Positions 23,987 through 36,745 are shown, numbered from the stretch's first letter. The stretch is DNA of 64,000 nucleotides from Adiantum capillus-veneris (GCA_014529385.2 CM043947.1:121534891-121598890), one strand, 5' to 3'. The notes: generated by a model from the letters alone, not told the origin. Numbers and translations: made by a program.

Positions 23987-26586
23987 TCAATTACACATGA
24001 GTATCGACATTGTAGACGTGCTCGCTTGATTGGTTTGCATTAGTGAGGCGTTCTTTTGTAGCCTAATAGGACACTCGGCTACACGACGTGGACCTCCATA
24101 CTCATAGCATTGAAGAGGTGGTATCTTAGCAGTGTATTTGATATTTTGACCTCTTGCTGCAAGAGCAGCTACTTGATATACAGGTTTGACTTGTCCCCAA
24201 TAGTCCTCCATGTAGTATTGTGGACTTTCTTCAAGCACATCCATCCCATAGGCAATATTAGGATCTATATCTTCGTCATAGCCTTCCAAAAAAGCAATAG
24301 ATGACTCACAACCCACTTGATTCACAGTAAGTGATTCTTGGATGTGGTGGTTGCGGTCCTAGCACTGGAGGTACTAAGGGTGTTGTTTGAACAACATTTT
24401 GGGCCCTAGGGACTATGTGTTGTGCTGTTTGTTCAAGAGGTGGGGCCGGCATCAATGCAAGCACTCAAGGTGTGTCTGTCCATGATAAGGTTGGTCTATT
24501 GGCCATCGCGCGCTTAAATACTATGCAATCCTTAGCTTGATGACCATACCTCCCACAAGCATTGCATTTCCCATTGAATTTTACTCTAAAAGTAGGGAAT
24601 TCACTGGTATTATGCGGTCCATAGCATACTGAGCACCATTGTTTCTCCCTTCTTGGATACATATGATTGTTTTGCGGAGCACAATTGTCTCTAAGACACT
24701 CTCTTGAATAGCCTTGGTGAGATCTGCTAAAGTCATTTAGATATCTTTGGCTCTTTAGCAATAGGCTTTAGGGTCATTGGTTGATGCCCTGATGCCCTAA
24801 TGCTTGCGAGCTAATAGATTTGGGTGAAAGCATGTTAACCTGTCGTGCTTTTTGTGCTAGTTAGCAGCTTCAAGTTAGCACATCTTTGAAAAGCTGGGCA
24901 TCCGGTAATTTTTTACAAATAATATCAAAATTTGTCGGAGGTTGTACATTTGGATTCCTTGTTTCAAGTGCTTTCTATTGATATATCATATGTCATAGAT
25001 CTTGGAGATGTAGCTCAAGTTATTGTACTAGTTAGCATATGTCAAAATTGTGCTAGTTAGCATTGTCCGAGACATGAAAAATCATGACAGATTAACATGC
25101 TTTCACCCATTTAGTCTCAGCAGACACTCTTTCTCCTTGAATCATTAAATTATCCTCCAATTGGATCGCATTGGTGGTGACTGCTTCCCAAGTGGTGATA
25201 CCTCTAATGACTAGGCCATTGTAGATATCCTCATGTCGTAATCCCCAAATGAATCTATCGAGCAATTGGTTATTGTTGAAGCGCTCATTTGGATTACAAC
25301 GAGAATTCAAATGCTTCAAGCAACTTACAAAGTCTCTCACCAACTCTCCTTCCTCTCATTGGGCTTTCTGGAGCTGAGAGGCTACACCCCAAAGTACTCC
25401 CTCTCGTATGTATTCTTTCAAGAACAGTATCCTAAAAGTAGGGTAAATCATTTTTTCTTGCACCCTTAGGGTTCTATACCAATCCCTTGCCTTCCCACTT
25501 AAGGTTAGGCTTAAATCTCATTGTGTTCTCCTAGAGAATTGCATATTTGTTCAAACACTTCGATATGCTTTCTCACATCACCGTCTCCACTAAATTTTTG
25601 TGTGAGCTTGGCTATTTGTACTGCCTTACTTCTAGGATAAGGTCGGTTGTAGAATCTCATGAGACCCGTTGAAGGCCTGTTGATCCCCTTGTTTTGTCTC
25701 TCTAACTCAATGACCCTATGGATGACCTAACAAACTCTTTGTTGTTGATCCTCCACACTAGTAGCGCCCATTGTGGATTGTAGAACATCTAACCAACCCA
25801 TGTGATAGGTGTGACCTATGTATAGGTCGGTCAGAGTTTCCGTTTGTAGTTCGTACTCCCAGTTCTCATTTAGGAACACTCCATCTAGGATTGAGGTGCT
25901 AGGGGTGTCCTTTGAGCTAGATGCAATGTTGCTTTCTAGGGGTTGGCCCTTAGCGGTTGCTAAGTCAGGAGCACTCGATTGCTCTCTTAGCAAGGATATT
26001 GGCATAGGGGCTTTAGCTTTCAACTCTCTTCATTGCTTCACCTTACGTAAGCTCTCGACTTTCTTTTCCCTCGCTGCAAGGATATATCGCTCAACCTCTT
26101 GCACTTCGGCAAGGTTTCTACCATCGGGTAATATGACCTCGGGGGGAAATAACTCTGAAGAGTCAGGAGGTGTAGTGAATGAAGTATTCACGTGCACATT
26201 CTCTAGGGGTATAGGGTCTACGTTGGTCATGAATGGAGAATTTACTTCCCCACCCCCCTCATTTACATCATTAGCTCCATGTTCGGAGCGAGTGGCTCTA
26301 CTAAAGGTTTCCTTTAGGTGGCTAAGCACGCTCTCGGCCCGGACCGCGGGCCCATGGCATGCATGTCTTGGATTGATGAGCTATCGAGATTAGGCATTGG
26401 GAAACCCTCCATTACGTCGTAGTCAGAGGAAGAGTCACTAGCCGCTATGTTTGGGTCTTGGTTTGTACTACCTTGGGTCCCCGTCGAGGGCCCGAAACCT
26501 AAAGTAGGTGGATATTGAGAACTCGCGTAAGTCGAAATTCTCTCTAGTTGTTCCGTCTCTAGCACACAACCAGAGCGTAGATGCAT
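23987..26586 (-). pseudogene. Gag of the gag-pro retroelement family, copy 2
   Basis: It starts with ATG at 26586 (MHLRSG) and follows copy 1 closely: Ser/Asp-rich N-terminus (ASDSSSDYDVMEGFP), linkers, capsid-like core (NNNQLLDRFIWGL near 25150-25340), and zinc knuckles (CSVCYGPHNTSEF, CNACGRYGHQAKDC, CYEYGGPRRVAEC). Knuckle 1 has lost its last Cys (Phe) whereas copy 1 lost its first, so the ancestor was intact. About 580 bp present in copy 1 (5690-6268) are missing here near 25640, and a 287-bp MITE interrupts at 24822. Non-functional. Confidence 0.85.
24822..25108. mobile_element. 287-bp MITE with 23-bp terminal inverted repeats
   Basis: The left end GGGTGAAAGCATGTTAACC (continuing TGTC) and the right end (25086-25108, ending CATGCTTTCACCC) are inverted repeats matching at 22 of 23 bases, with weaker pairing further in. 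ATTT flanks both sides (24818-24821 and 25109-25112). The homologous position in copy 1 (about 5143) reads straight through without it, so the empty site is visible. Inside, GTGCTAGTTAGCA recurs three times. The superfamily is unknown; a 4-bp ATTT duplication is unusual. Confidence 0.85.
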
Positions 26587-26874
26587 GTGCCTTTAGCACC
26601 CTACAAACGTCGGCGAATAACCTCGAAGGTTAGCCGCTTACTTTTTTAGGCGTCCGTTTTCACTCGTGTTTTTTATGTTTTTAAAATATTTTTGAATGAT
26701 CGATTTTTTTATTAAGGTAGAGTACACACACACTCTACCTACCTACTTCCAACTAATACACCTACTGTTACACACTGACACACTCTATTAGCTCTCACAG
26801 ATCTACTTCCTACTTACTGTACATTACATTACACAGAAAACTAACAACCTTAATATACAGAGAATAAACACAGT

Positions 26875-27063
26875 ACCTTTGAAAACTCCATTAACAAAGA
26901 AAACTAACAACCTTAATACACAGAGAATAAACAGAGTACCTTTGAAAACTCCATTAACAAAGAAAACTAACAACCTTAATACACAGAGAATAAACACAGT
27001 ACCTTTGAAAACTCCATTAACAAAAAAAATACACAGTATAACACAAAATCCTTCTTCTCAACA
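26875..27063. repeat. 63-bp tandem repeat in element leader
   Basis: Three copies begin ACCTTTGAAAACTCCATTAAC at about 26875, 26938 and 27001, an exact 63-base period. Copy 1 of the element has a shorter version near 7811-7870. It lies between the PBS and gag. Confidence 0.85.
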
Positions 27064-27148
27064 CACACACCCTCCTTACTTACCTTTCCTACAATTGAAA
27101 TTGCATCACAAAAGAACCACAGAGTGCCATTCAAGCTTAGTGTATGGC

Positions 27149-27168
27149 ATTCCCTGGCAACGGTGCCA
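27149..27168 (-). promoter_or_regulatory. Primer-binding site, tRNA-Asp-like (copy 2)
   Basis: The minus strand reads TGGCACCGTTGCCAGGGA, one or two bases from the Athila/Tat-type tRNA-Asp site. It is four bases from the LTR end at 27173. Copies 1 and 2 differ from the consensus at different bases. Confidence 0.75.
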
Positions 27169-27172
27169 AAAA

Positions 27173-27767
27173 TGTGCGCGTATGTCGCATGTGTCAATGC
27201 AAGGAACTTGCCGATACATCGCGTGCGAGCCACAAACGGCTCCAAGCACACAACAAGCCTAAACTAGTAAGTCCAAAGATGAAGTTGGTGTGTCACTCAC
27301 TGCTCTACGCTTCCTCTCGTGGAGGATTCCTTGCCACGAAGAAGAGGGAGACGTTGCTACACCGCGCTCAACCGCTTCACCGCCGCCGTGCCGTCGCAAT
27401 GCTCAATCGCACACACACACTCTCTCTCTCTCTCACGCATACAGACACACAAGGAGATGAAGAAGAAGAAGATGGAGATGGAGCAAGAGCACTCTTCTAT
27501 TGCACAAATGAGAGAATGAGTGAATTTTAGGTTTAGTTGACTTTTATATGAGTTTGTTCCATTGACACTTGGGCGCCCATGCTTAGCCAACTAATCCATT
27601 GAATGTTCCAGTTACAGTGCGCCTCTCATGGGCGATCACTCTTACCCTTTTCCTATTGGACCGACAAGCCCGGTACCTGACTCTACTAAGTAAGTAATAC
27701 AACGTTCGTCGTAGGTTACAACATCCGTCGTAGGTGATAGGGTGTCTGTGAGCCGTGAGGGTTAACA
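27173..27767 (-). repeat. 5' LTR of gag element copy 2 (595 bp)
   Basis: The ends TGTTAACCC and GCGCACA match those at 8017-8609, and the bodies align throughout. The (CA)n tract is short here. A 17-base segment ACAACxTxCGTCGTAGGT is duplicated near 27700-27735. No 3' LTR was found. Confidence 0.8.
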
Positions 27768-30350
27768 TCATGCACCTCCAAATTATACCTACTAATCACA
27801 TTTCCATTTTGGTTGGCACTTTTGAAATGATTTTGACCGGAGTGCATGTCAATTCTACCTTATAGGCAGCTCTTGTTTGGGCCATATTCAGGCTTTAGCA
27901 ATTGTAACAAAGCATGCTCCTCAATAGCAACACTCTCCACATCAAGTTGAGAAGCTTGCTCTTCTTCTTAGAGGGGGCCACTAGCTTAAGGGAAGTCATG
28001 GAACCATGAATGTCACCCCCCCCCCCCCCCCCCCCTCTCGATAATTTATGGCTAAAAATATTATTTTTTTGGCAAGTTTGGACATTATTAGATGTTCTTT
28101 TCCCATTTTTGGTCCCAAAAAAATATAAATCAGGTACCGAAAAATCCTCAAACATGCCAATACAATCCACTCAGCTCCAAATCATACCTAACCATCACAA
28201 CTTTCCAATCGGTTCTAAGAGGCTAAATTTGAACTCTACCTTCCAAGGTCAATTGGTGAGATTTCTCTAATTCACCCTTGGTTCAAAGTCACTAACGCTT
28301 TTTTCCCGTATATAATCGAGCATAGTTGTCTGTGTGTTCCCCTAAGATGAGTATATTTAGTAACTACCAGAGTCCCTCATTCCCAAGTTTGATTCCCACT
28401 CCGTAAATCGGAATCCCTTTCCCCCGATCTTAACTTACCTTAATGGAAAACTAGAAAATTGTGTTCAACTTTCCGGCCAACAAATTAACCCTCCGAAATC
28501 CACCCTCCCACCGAAATATTTGGTAAATGCACCTTTCCAAGGGAGTACTCGGATACAAGAAACCAAGAATACATTTCAAGAATTTGAAAGCAGCATGCAA
28601 ACCCTTGTAAGTGTGCATTTATTAGGTTGTTTCCACCTTTTTTTTGTATAGAATATTTTACTGCCTTTTTTCTTTAATATTGTTAAAGTTATCTAGTTAT
28701 TTTTCAAGCAATCACATATACTTCTCTAGGCATATCCCTATCTTCATCTCAAGACTCGGGTATCCTGTCTCCTCCACCATGTACAGTTTATACAGTTTCA
28801 AATTCTTATTTTTCTTTATCTTATGTGGGAAAGGCTTCAAAGATAATTTACTCCAAAGCAAAGGTCCAGCTGATGAGGATAATCGCAGGATAGTCCATTT
28901 ATGTTCCTAGCCTTTCTAAGGTTCCTTTTTACCAAACAATTAGAAGAGTTCCTTAATTAAATCACATCCTCCGTCTTTATTTGATCCCTTCATGGATCCA
29001 TTTTCCTTCCTTCTTTTCTCATCGGCATGAGGCCTACCTGGACTAGGCCGATTTCCAGATGCATTCGTGGGTCTCACCACCCGCTCCCATCCAATCTCAT
29101 TTCTAAGGCATTGAATGAACCCGAGCTCAAAACATAGACCAATGATTATTAGTCAGAGCTAAAATGGACCATCCCATGTTGCTTCCCACAGGTGAACACC
29201 TACGCCAGCCTTTTCCAAACATGTAAGACAAAGTTCACACTTAAATCGTCTATGTTATGCTAGGGCTGTCCAAGTCAAATCTTCTCATTAAATTTTTAAT
29301 CCTAGTTGAAACTTAGAGTGATTTCCTTGAGTTATAATCCCTAAGTTCCTTTTTCTTTTTATTGTTTACTCAAACAAGGCCTTAAGAAATACAACAAGTC
29401 TCTTGGGAGTTTAAGATTTTGTCTTGATGTAAGTTTCAAGTTAATCCCGTCTTGGGTGATTCCCATTTGTTTTCTTTGCACTATTTGTCATCCACGGGGC
29501 ATCTCTATGGAAGCGATGGGAGTTTTATGTTTAAGCAACACAGTCATCACTTCCGTGAAGCTATCCCCTTACTTCTCCCTTCTTCGTAGTTGCAAAACAA
29601 ATTTGAAAATAGACAAACTTGAAATGAACAATGCATATACTCTACAAAATGACCTTTGCTTAAATGTGTACCATGAGTACTAAGCACTAACATTTAGAAT
29701 GCATCATCTTGTGATTTCTAAGACAAATAGTCTAAAACTTTCTTTAATTGATTGTGCAAGATCAAGCCTGTTATTATAAGAGATGAGCTTTAGATAGAAA
29801 GTGTTCTAAGATGGAATACTAGTGTCGTGCAAAATGCTCATGCAATGGAATATAAATTATCAACAAATTCTTCTCAAGTTAGAGTTTATGATTACCTCTT
29901 ACTTCTGTGGAGAGGATTAATCACAAAGCTAGGAGAGACTTAAAATTTTGGGATTTTCCAATTGGCGAGAGGGAAGGGAGGGATGACCTTATTTGGAATG
30001 GGAATCTTATTTCTCAAAGAAAACCTATTTGATTATGATAAACTTACCCTTCAAAACTCAACTTCCTTTTGAAAATTATATATTAACTTAGTATGGCACT
30101 AAAACATTTACACATATAATTTGTGCAAGATCAAGAGCATTTCTTTTGAAGAAATTATAATTCCTCTTTTGGAAAATAAGGTTAGTTCCAAAAACAATTC
30201 CATTACTTAGTTGCCTTTGATTTATGGCATTACTTTTATAAGAGTAATTTAGGTAAGAATATAGAATAACTTAAAAATAAATAAAAAGGTTTATACTGGA
30301 GATTAAGGGATAATTAAGGATATTAGTCACCATTTGATCATGCATACTAT
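27768..30350. other. Non-coding stretch with a C20 homopolymer
   Basis: No domain-bearing frame is seen. A run of about 20 C lies at 28016-28035. The remainder is A/T-rich unique-looking sequence with short, motif-free frames. Confidence 0.5.
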
Positions 30351-30559
30351 TTAGATAAATATGATCTCCAATCACCTCTGGTTAAAGAGAGTGCTTTCTA
30401 CTCTCTCTATGCCACTTGAGATCGTCCCATAATTATTTTCAAAACTGGGTAGTCAAATTGTCCAAACCAAGGGACTGCTCGTTACCCAAAGCTTGCAATG
30501 CTAGAGAGCGTTCCTTGTTAGTGAACACCCTCTCCACAACAAGTTGGTTTCTCAAAGGG

Positions 30560-31780
30560 AAACTATTTTTTTAACCCTTCAAAGAAGAGTAGCTCTCGCT
30601 TCACCAACCTCCGAGAAGTGGGGCTCAGGTTGGCATGATGTAGGTGATTAAGCATCAAATGGGCCATTTGATCTGGGTCATAATATAATTTCCTTCCCCA
30701 TTTGTGAGTGAGTGGACCAGGCCCCCATTTCTCTTCACTTATAAGGGTCAATTTGGATGAAATAAGGGCTATTTAGGGTTTCTCTATTCTTGATCTAAGG
30801 GTCAAGAAGGAGCCACATTTCCAAAAGTATGGCACTTTTGTACATGTGTCAAGATCTCCTTCACTTGCTTTTGGAATATTTTGTACTATTTTAACCATAA
30901 CTTTTGCATATGAATTCCAAATTTAGTGCTCAAATGGTCCATGGGTGGCGCTTGATGATCTCTATCCAATGAGTACCCATGTTGAATAGTTTTGGTAAGA
31001 TATTCATGGTATTTTTTAGGTTGCCCCTTTTTAGATCCTTACACAACCCTTTTTCATCCAAATTGGCCCTAACATTGAGGGCCCTATAAAAGTCAAGAGA
31101 AATTGGGGCCCGGTCCACTCGCTCATCGGCAAGAGGAAGGATTCTCTAGATAAATTTATGGCCTTTCTCACCTCCTCGAGTAGTGGTTTGGACAATTCGC
31201 ACTTAGCTTCTAGCCAATTTTTATGCTTAGCTTTAGAAGCTGATCATGATTTTTTTCAAAACCGTTAATAGCTCTACTTTGCTCACAAGCACCTTCAGGC
31301 ACTACTCGTGGTCTTTCTTCCTTCTAGGGGATTCAATTTTGATCAGTTTTTGAATATTCTTGACAAAAATATCCCAGGCCCTAGGACTTGCCGAATCCAC
31401 ATCTTTACAAAGCTTTCTCAGAGCTTTTAGTGTTAGACGAATCCTTGTTGTAAAAATCTTCTTAGACCCTTGGGGGAAAATTCCTTCTTCTTTGTTTTGT
31501 TTTAATTTCATTCTTAATGGCACATGATCCAATAGTCATTGAAAAGTTATCACCTTCATTTCTAGCCATGAAGGTAGCTATTTCGTTGGGTGAGAAGAGT
31601 AGCATGATCAAGCCAAGAGTCCATATTGGCATAATGCAGGCTTGTGTACGTAAATCCTAGAATACTATTCCAAGGGCCCACCTCCCACAAATTTGTTAGC
31701 ACCCACTTCTCACATAGCCTTAGCCATTTTGCTTTATCCATTAGGATTTATCTTTATCAAGTAGCTTTGATCCTTTTATT
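30560..31780 (-). pseudogene. LINE-like remnant (endonuclease end to pre-RT)
   Basis: Minus-strand readings give GFTYTSLHYANMDSWLDHA (about 31620-31690), then LDHVPLRMKLKQNK near 31500-31532 and a helical, basic stretch to 31302. This order (FTY...LD..., then xDHxPL) resembles the end of the APE-type endonuclease in plant LINEs. The readings at 30930-31118 and 30563-30751 lie further downstream, but I see no RT motif in them. Several stops are present. Confidence 0.4.
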
Positions 31781-31799
31781 TACCAAAATTGATGAATAG

Positions 31800-32400
31800 T
31801 TACCTCCTTTGTGTGTCTATCTGCCTGGAAACAGGTTTGGGTAAAGAACATCCTCGTGAAGGGTTTACGTGGTACAAGTGCTTGGATCAATCTCATTTGG
31901 AATGGAGTGTTTCTCATCACTACACCATTGTACTTTTTTTTTACATTTAGTAACCTCCCCTGGGTGTGTATTCACCTCAAAACAAGTTTGGATAGGGAGC
32001 ATCTTTGTGAAGGTTTTAGGTGGTGCAAGTGTCTGGGGCTCATTTCTATTGTTGGAATGGAGTGCTTCTCACTACATCAGCGTAGTTTTTTTAATGTTTA
32101 GTTACCTCCCCTGGGTGTCTATCTGCCTGGATTTTTTTTGGGTATGAAGAATTCTCATGGAAGGTTTAGGTGATGCACGTGCTTGGAGCTCATTTCTATT
32201 TTTAAAATGGAGCGCTCCTCATCACTACATCGGCATACTTGTATTTTATGATCAATTACCTACCTTAGGTGTCTATCCACCCAATGTTTTTTGGGTAGGG
32301 AGCATTCTCGTGAAGGTTTGAGGAGGTGCAAGTGCTTGGGGTTCATTTCTATTGTTGAAATGGAGCACTCCTAGTCACTACATCAATTTCACACTATTTT
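31800..32400. repeat. Four copies of an approximately 150-bp minisatellite
   Basis: Units start near 31800, 31949, 32101 and 32264 with TTACCTCCCCTGGGTGTCTA-type sequence. They share GGAGCATCTTCGTGAAGG and TGGAATGGAGTGCTTCTCA-like cores. Divergence between units is roughly 15-25 percent by eye. Confidence 0.8.
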
Positions 32401-32710
32401 TGTTTGTTTTTGCATGTATATTATTGTATCTTATTATCCAAATGTTTAATTAAATTCAATTTTTAAAAAACCTAACATTTTTGTGATTGTATGTATGCAT
32501 AGGTGTCTTGTGAACTTATCATGGATACTAATGATGGAGTGCTCCTCATCCCTACATCAATTTTACACAATTTTTTGTTTGTTTTTGCATGTACATTATT
32601 GTATCTTATTATCCAAATGTTTAATTAAATTCAATTTTTAGAAAACCTAACATTTTTGTGATTGTATGTATGCATAGGTGACTTGTGAACTTATCATGGA
32701 TGCTAACGAT
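32379..32710. repeat. 178-bp direct duplication at the hAT 5' end
   Basis: The block from ACTACATCAATTT through GTTTGTTTTTGCATGTA and GTATGCATAGGTG to CTTATCATGGATxCTAA(T/C)GAT occurs twice, offset by about 178 bp. The second copy leads into the hAT coding sequence, so the 5' exon boundary and start codon have been duplicated. Confidence 0.85.
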
Positions 32711-34900
32711 TGCTCCCAAAATGTCAATGTAGCTAGTTCTAGTCGCTCATCCGCTGGTGGTGAAGGCTCAAACAACAGAGCTTCCAAATAAAGGTAAGTG
32801 AAAGGCTGGTGGTAAGGTGCCACAGACTGAGTGTCAATTTGCAGAGAATGTTAGATCATTTATAGATTGGCACTGTAATCATGTGGCAAAGAAAAATCAA
32901 GAGGTGCACCTTGTATTAGGGATCACTTTCTTGGGTCAAGGGATGGAACAAGTAATAGGGAAAATGGATGTAGATGTAATGGCATAGGCCATGAGAATGC
33001 TATGAAATGCTTGAGAGAGTTACCAAATCATACAAAATAGTGATGCACCCTCTATGCCAGCTACTACACACACGCACGTGTGCGTGTGCACACACACGCA
33101 CACACACACACAGCCAGCACCCAAGATGGGTTGCATGAGTAGTAGTTTAAAATGCATAGAGTGAGGCAATTAAGTCTTGAGCAGATCTTTCGATCAACTT
33201 CTCTTGAAGAGATGCAATTTACTCTTGCACAAGCTATCTATTTTACAGGTGGTTTTATCTCAATGGTCACACAAGAGCCATGGAAGCATGCATGGAATAA
33301 GATTGGTGAGTATGTTGCTAGTTTTCTCCCTCCATCATATCATCAGATGAGCACAACATTGCTGGATAAATGCAAAAGGAAGTTGATAGGTCGATCTTGA
33401 AATTAATTGATCAAATAGGATGCACTATAATCAGTGAGACGAATGGTTAAACGTTCAACATAGGCCATTAATTAATGTGATGCTATTCAATCCTGAAGGG
33501 GAGTCCTTAATCAAAGCAATGGATAGCTCAAGTGAGATTAAGCCAGGAATCCACATAGATGATATCATAACACAAACGGTTCATCAAGTAGGAGCCCCAA
33601 CGTAGTACAAGTGATCATGGACAATGTAGAAAATTGTAGAGCAACTGCTCGCCTCTTGGAGGAGCACTTCCCTATCTTGCACATGTTTGGTTACAATGCG
33701 CACAACTTGAATCTTGTGTTGCAAGATTGATATAAAAATGATGACACTAATTGTTTAAAAAGCATTATAGACAAATCAACAAAGATGGTGAAATTCATCT
33801 TGAAGAGACACCATATGATGGACATGTATCAGAAATGTGTGTTCACAATGCTGAAGATACCGTGTGAAACAAGGTTTTGCATTAACTTCTACACTGCAAA
33901 AAGTCTGCTACAAAACAAAAATGTTGTTTTAGAGACATTGTGTGTGCTTCTTTCTATGAGCAAAAAGCTGAGAAACGGGAAAGAGTGAAAACAAAGGTGA
34001 GGTCCTTGAAAGCCCTTATTGATGACATATACTTTTGGTCTGACATTGATGATACATACTTGGTAATGAGGCTTGTGATGATATCATTGTGGTCGTTTTA
34101 ACTTAAGCTACCTAATATAGGGAAGGTGTACATGGGCTGGTATAATGTTTGAGAGAGTTTGAACTCTCCTTCAAAGCCTACATCTAGTTTGATAAAGCCT
34201 TGGAAAGCATGCTTCAATAAAGCTAAAAGGGATATCTTAAATAAGTATATGCATGCTTGATAAGTCAATGCACACAATCCATTTCTTAATGTTGCTTTCT
34301 TGCTTGATCCAAAGTATTGGAACATAGACTGTGATGAATTGGATGAAGAGGTGATTGGAGACTTTTATGACGTGGTCAATAATTTCTACAACAATGCAGA
34401 CAACTAAGACAAGCTATCTTTGACCTGACAAAGTTTAGGTTAAAGAACAATATTTTTAGTTTTAAGTTTATTCAGAACCTTTCATTGGAACAGCTAGCAT
34501 GGAGGTGGTGGCTCATGATGGTGCTTCAACACTTACATTACTAAAATTGGCTGTTACAGTGCTTGCACAATGTGTTGCCAACTCAAGCTCTGAGTGAAAT
34601 TGGAGCATCTACAACTATGTGCACTCAACTATTCATAAATTGTGCCAAGAGATTGGTATACTTGTAATTCAATCATAGGCTCCTCAACAAGATTCAATTA
34701 GAAGAGTATGAACAAGACATAGTGAAGATGAACAAGAGGCAAGGGAAGAGGTGACGGCCAAAGAGTTATAATTTCATGAGCTTGGTAGATGTACATTGTT
34801 TAAATTGGATGAAAATATTGAGGAAGATGATTGTCCTCCTGCAAGACAAAGAAGACTATTCTGGAGCAGTGATGTAAACATAGATCTCATTGTAGGCTAA
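32697..34900 (+). pseudogene. hAT-family transposase remnant (BED + DUF659)
   Basis: A start-like reading MDANDCSQNVNVASSS at 32697 follows a CATAG acceptor-like site. A BED-finger-like stretch (CNHC...RIRDHFLG, in broken frames) lies about 32840-33000. A DUF659 region follows: LAQAIYFTGGFISMV and YHQMSTTLLDKCKRK (33200-33390), IGCTIISDEW, RPLINVMLFNPEG, VGAPNVVQVIMDN and AHNLNLVLQD (33400-33730), then the TRFCINFYTAKSLLQNKNVV block (33860-33930). Later readings hold FLLDPKYWN near 34300 and a weak C-terminal dimerisation-like NWSIYN...IHKLCQ. Multiple stops and frameshifts make it inactive. No terminal inverted repeats were located. Confidence 0.85.
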
Positions 34901-35000
34901 CATTATGGTGGGGTGCAGAACAAGTTCTAAGTCCTTACACAAGGACAAGTGAAAAGCCATGTTAAATCTTTGTTTGTAAATTATGGGCCATGGGAACCAT

Positions 35001-35765
35001 TGTGTAAGTTGGACCTGTTGCTTCAAAGTCTATCACCATCAGAGTTTAAGTACTTGTTTAAGTGCCAAGTCATGTTTACTATCATTATCTATCACCACTA
35101 TCAACTACTGATTTATTGTCTACTATCACCACTGAATTTAAGTATAATAGGACCACCATGTTGGATGTACACAATTAATGGCTTTTGATCATTTATGTTT
35201 TTGAAAACATTACTTGGATCAGTTTTAATGACTTTTCAAACATCACTTGAACCAATATGTCAGTTGGATTTGTTGCTTTAAAGTCTATCACCATCAAAGT
35301 TTAAGTGCACTTATAACGTTAAGTGACAAGTCATGTTTACCACTTTTCTCTATCACCACTATCAACTACTGCTTTAATGTCTATAACCAATGGAGTTTAA
35401 GTACAATAGGACCACCGTATTGGATATACACAATTAATGCCTTTTGAACATATATAACTTTGAAAACATCACTTGGATTAGTTAATGACTTTGTAAACAT
35501 CACTTTAACCATTGTGTAAGCTGGATCTGTTGCTTTAAAGTCTATCACGAGTAGAGTTTAAGTACATTTACAAGGTTAAGTGACAAATCATGTTTACCAC
35601 CATTGTCTACTATCACCATTGTCAGCTATTGTTTTATTGTCTATGACCACTGTATTTTAAGTGCATTTAGGATACTAATACTAGCTAGGACCCCCATGTT
35701 GGATATACACAATTAATGGCTTTTGACCATTTATGAATTTGAAAACATCACTTAAATCATTGTAA
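35001..35765. repeat. Three tandem copies of a 256-bp repeat
   Basis: Units begin TGTGTAAGTTGGACCTGTTG near 35001, 35257 and 35513, a regular period of about 256 bp. They share AAAGTCTATCACCAT, TGACAAGTCATGTTTACCA, ATACACAATTAATG and GAAAACATCACTT. The array directly follows the hAT remnant. Confidence 0.85.
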
Positions 35766-36023
35766 TTTTTGGATTTTTCATTAATGAAAACTATTTCTTT
35801 AATGTTTATCAAAACATTCACAACACACTTTATCAACTTGTTTTGTTACTCATAGCCTGCAAAACATATTATACACAATGATACTCTTTTGCAACCAAAA
35901 GTTTTGTAAACAAGAGTAAACATACAATGATTCAAAAAGTCACTGCAAGCTTAGAAGGCATGTTCCACACTTTTCAATCTAGTTGTGGAATCTACAAAGA
36001 TAAATTTAAGTTGTCAAAAATAG

Positions 36024-36135
<112 letters not shown>

Positions 36136-36137
36136 AT

Positions 36138-36720
36138 GGATGCCGCTAAACGTTCATAGTATTTCTCCATTCTGAATATTGAACACACAAGCTCATCAAT
36201 GGGAGCCTTGCATATATGGCACTTGTTCTTGTTCATCATGTTTATGGTGACCACTCTAGCAATGGGGGAAGTGGACACAAACTAGGCAAGATCCTTCTGT
36301 GTAAACTGGAGGTGGTGGAAATGTGTTGGGATGCTCGATCATGCTCATGATTGTTTCCTATCGGCACCGCTCCACCATTTCATAGAGCTCATGCCTAAGG
36401 AGCTGGTGTCTCTATGTAAATCTTTAGACTTACTTGTGTATAGGTCCTTGTCGTCTATGTGGAGGTACGTAGATACATCTGCAACTCCTCCATAATGTCA
36501 TGTGTTTGCATAGCCAAACCGGCCAATACATATCTCAACTCTTCTTGTAATATTTCAATTGTCTCACTGTTGATATCCATTATGGGCTTGTTGGGGTCCC
36601 TTCTGCTAAATTTCACTGCCTCATTTAGAACATATTGCATGTATAGCATCTTTGCAAACCACAGGGGACAATCTATGTGGTTCAGGATACTACCTATGCA
36701 AGCAAGGTATATGGCACAAT
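36138..36720 (-). other. Unassigned minus-strand coding-like fragments
   Basis: Two readings look protein-like. One (36278-36140) contains NKCHICKAPIDELVCSIFRM, with a CxxC and a further Cys. The other (36649-36455) gives a charged helical peptide (NEAVKFSRRDPNKPIM, ETIEILQEELRYVLAGL). They could be exons of one gene or a transposon accessory protein. I recognise neither. Confidence 0.35.
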
Positions 36721-36745
36721 GTATTTAACTTCAATATCCCCTTAA

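Noticed and set aside
33060-33115. Alternating CA/CG/TG palindromic stretch as a regulatory site
   Set aside because: It is explained as an imperfect (CA)n microsatellite with local inversions inside a hAT remnant.
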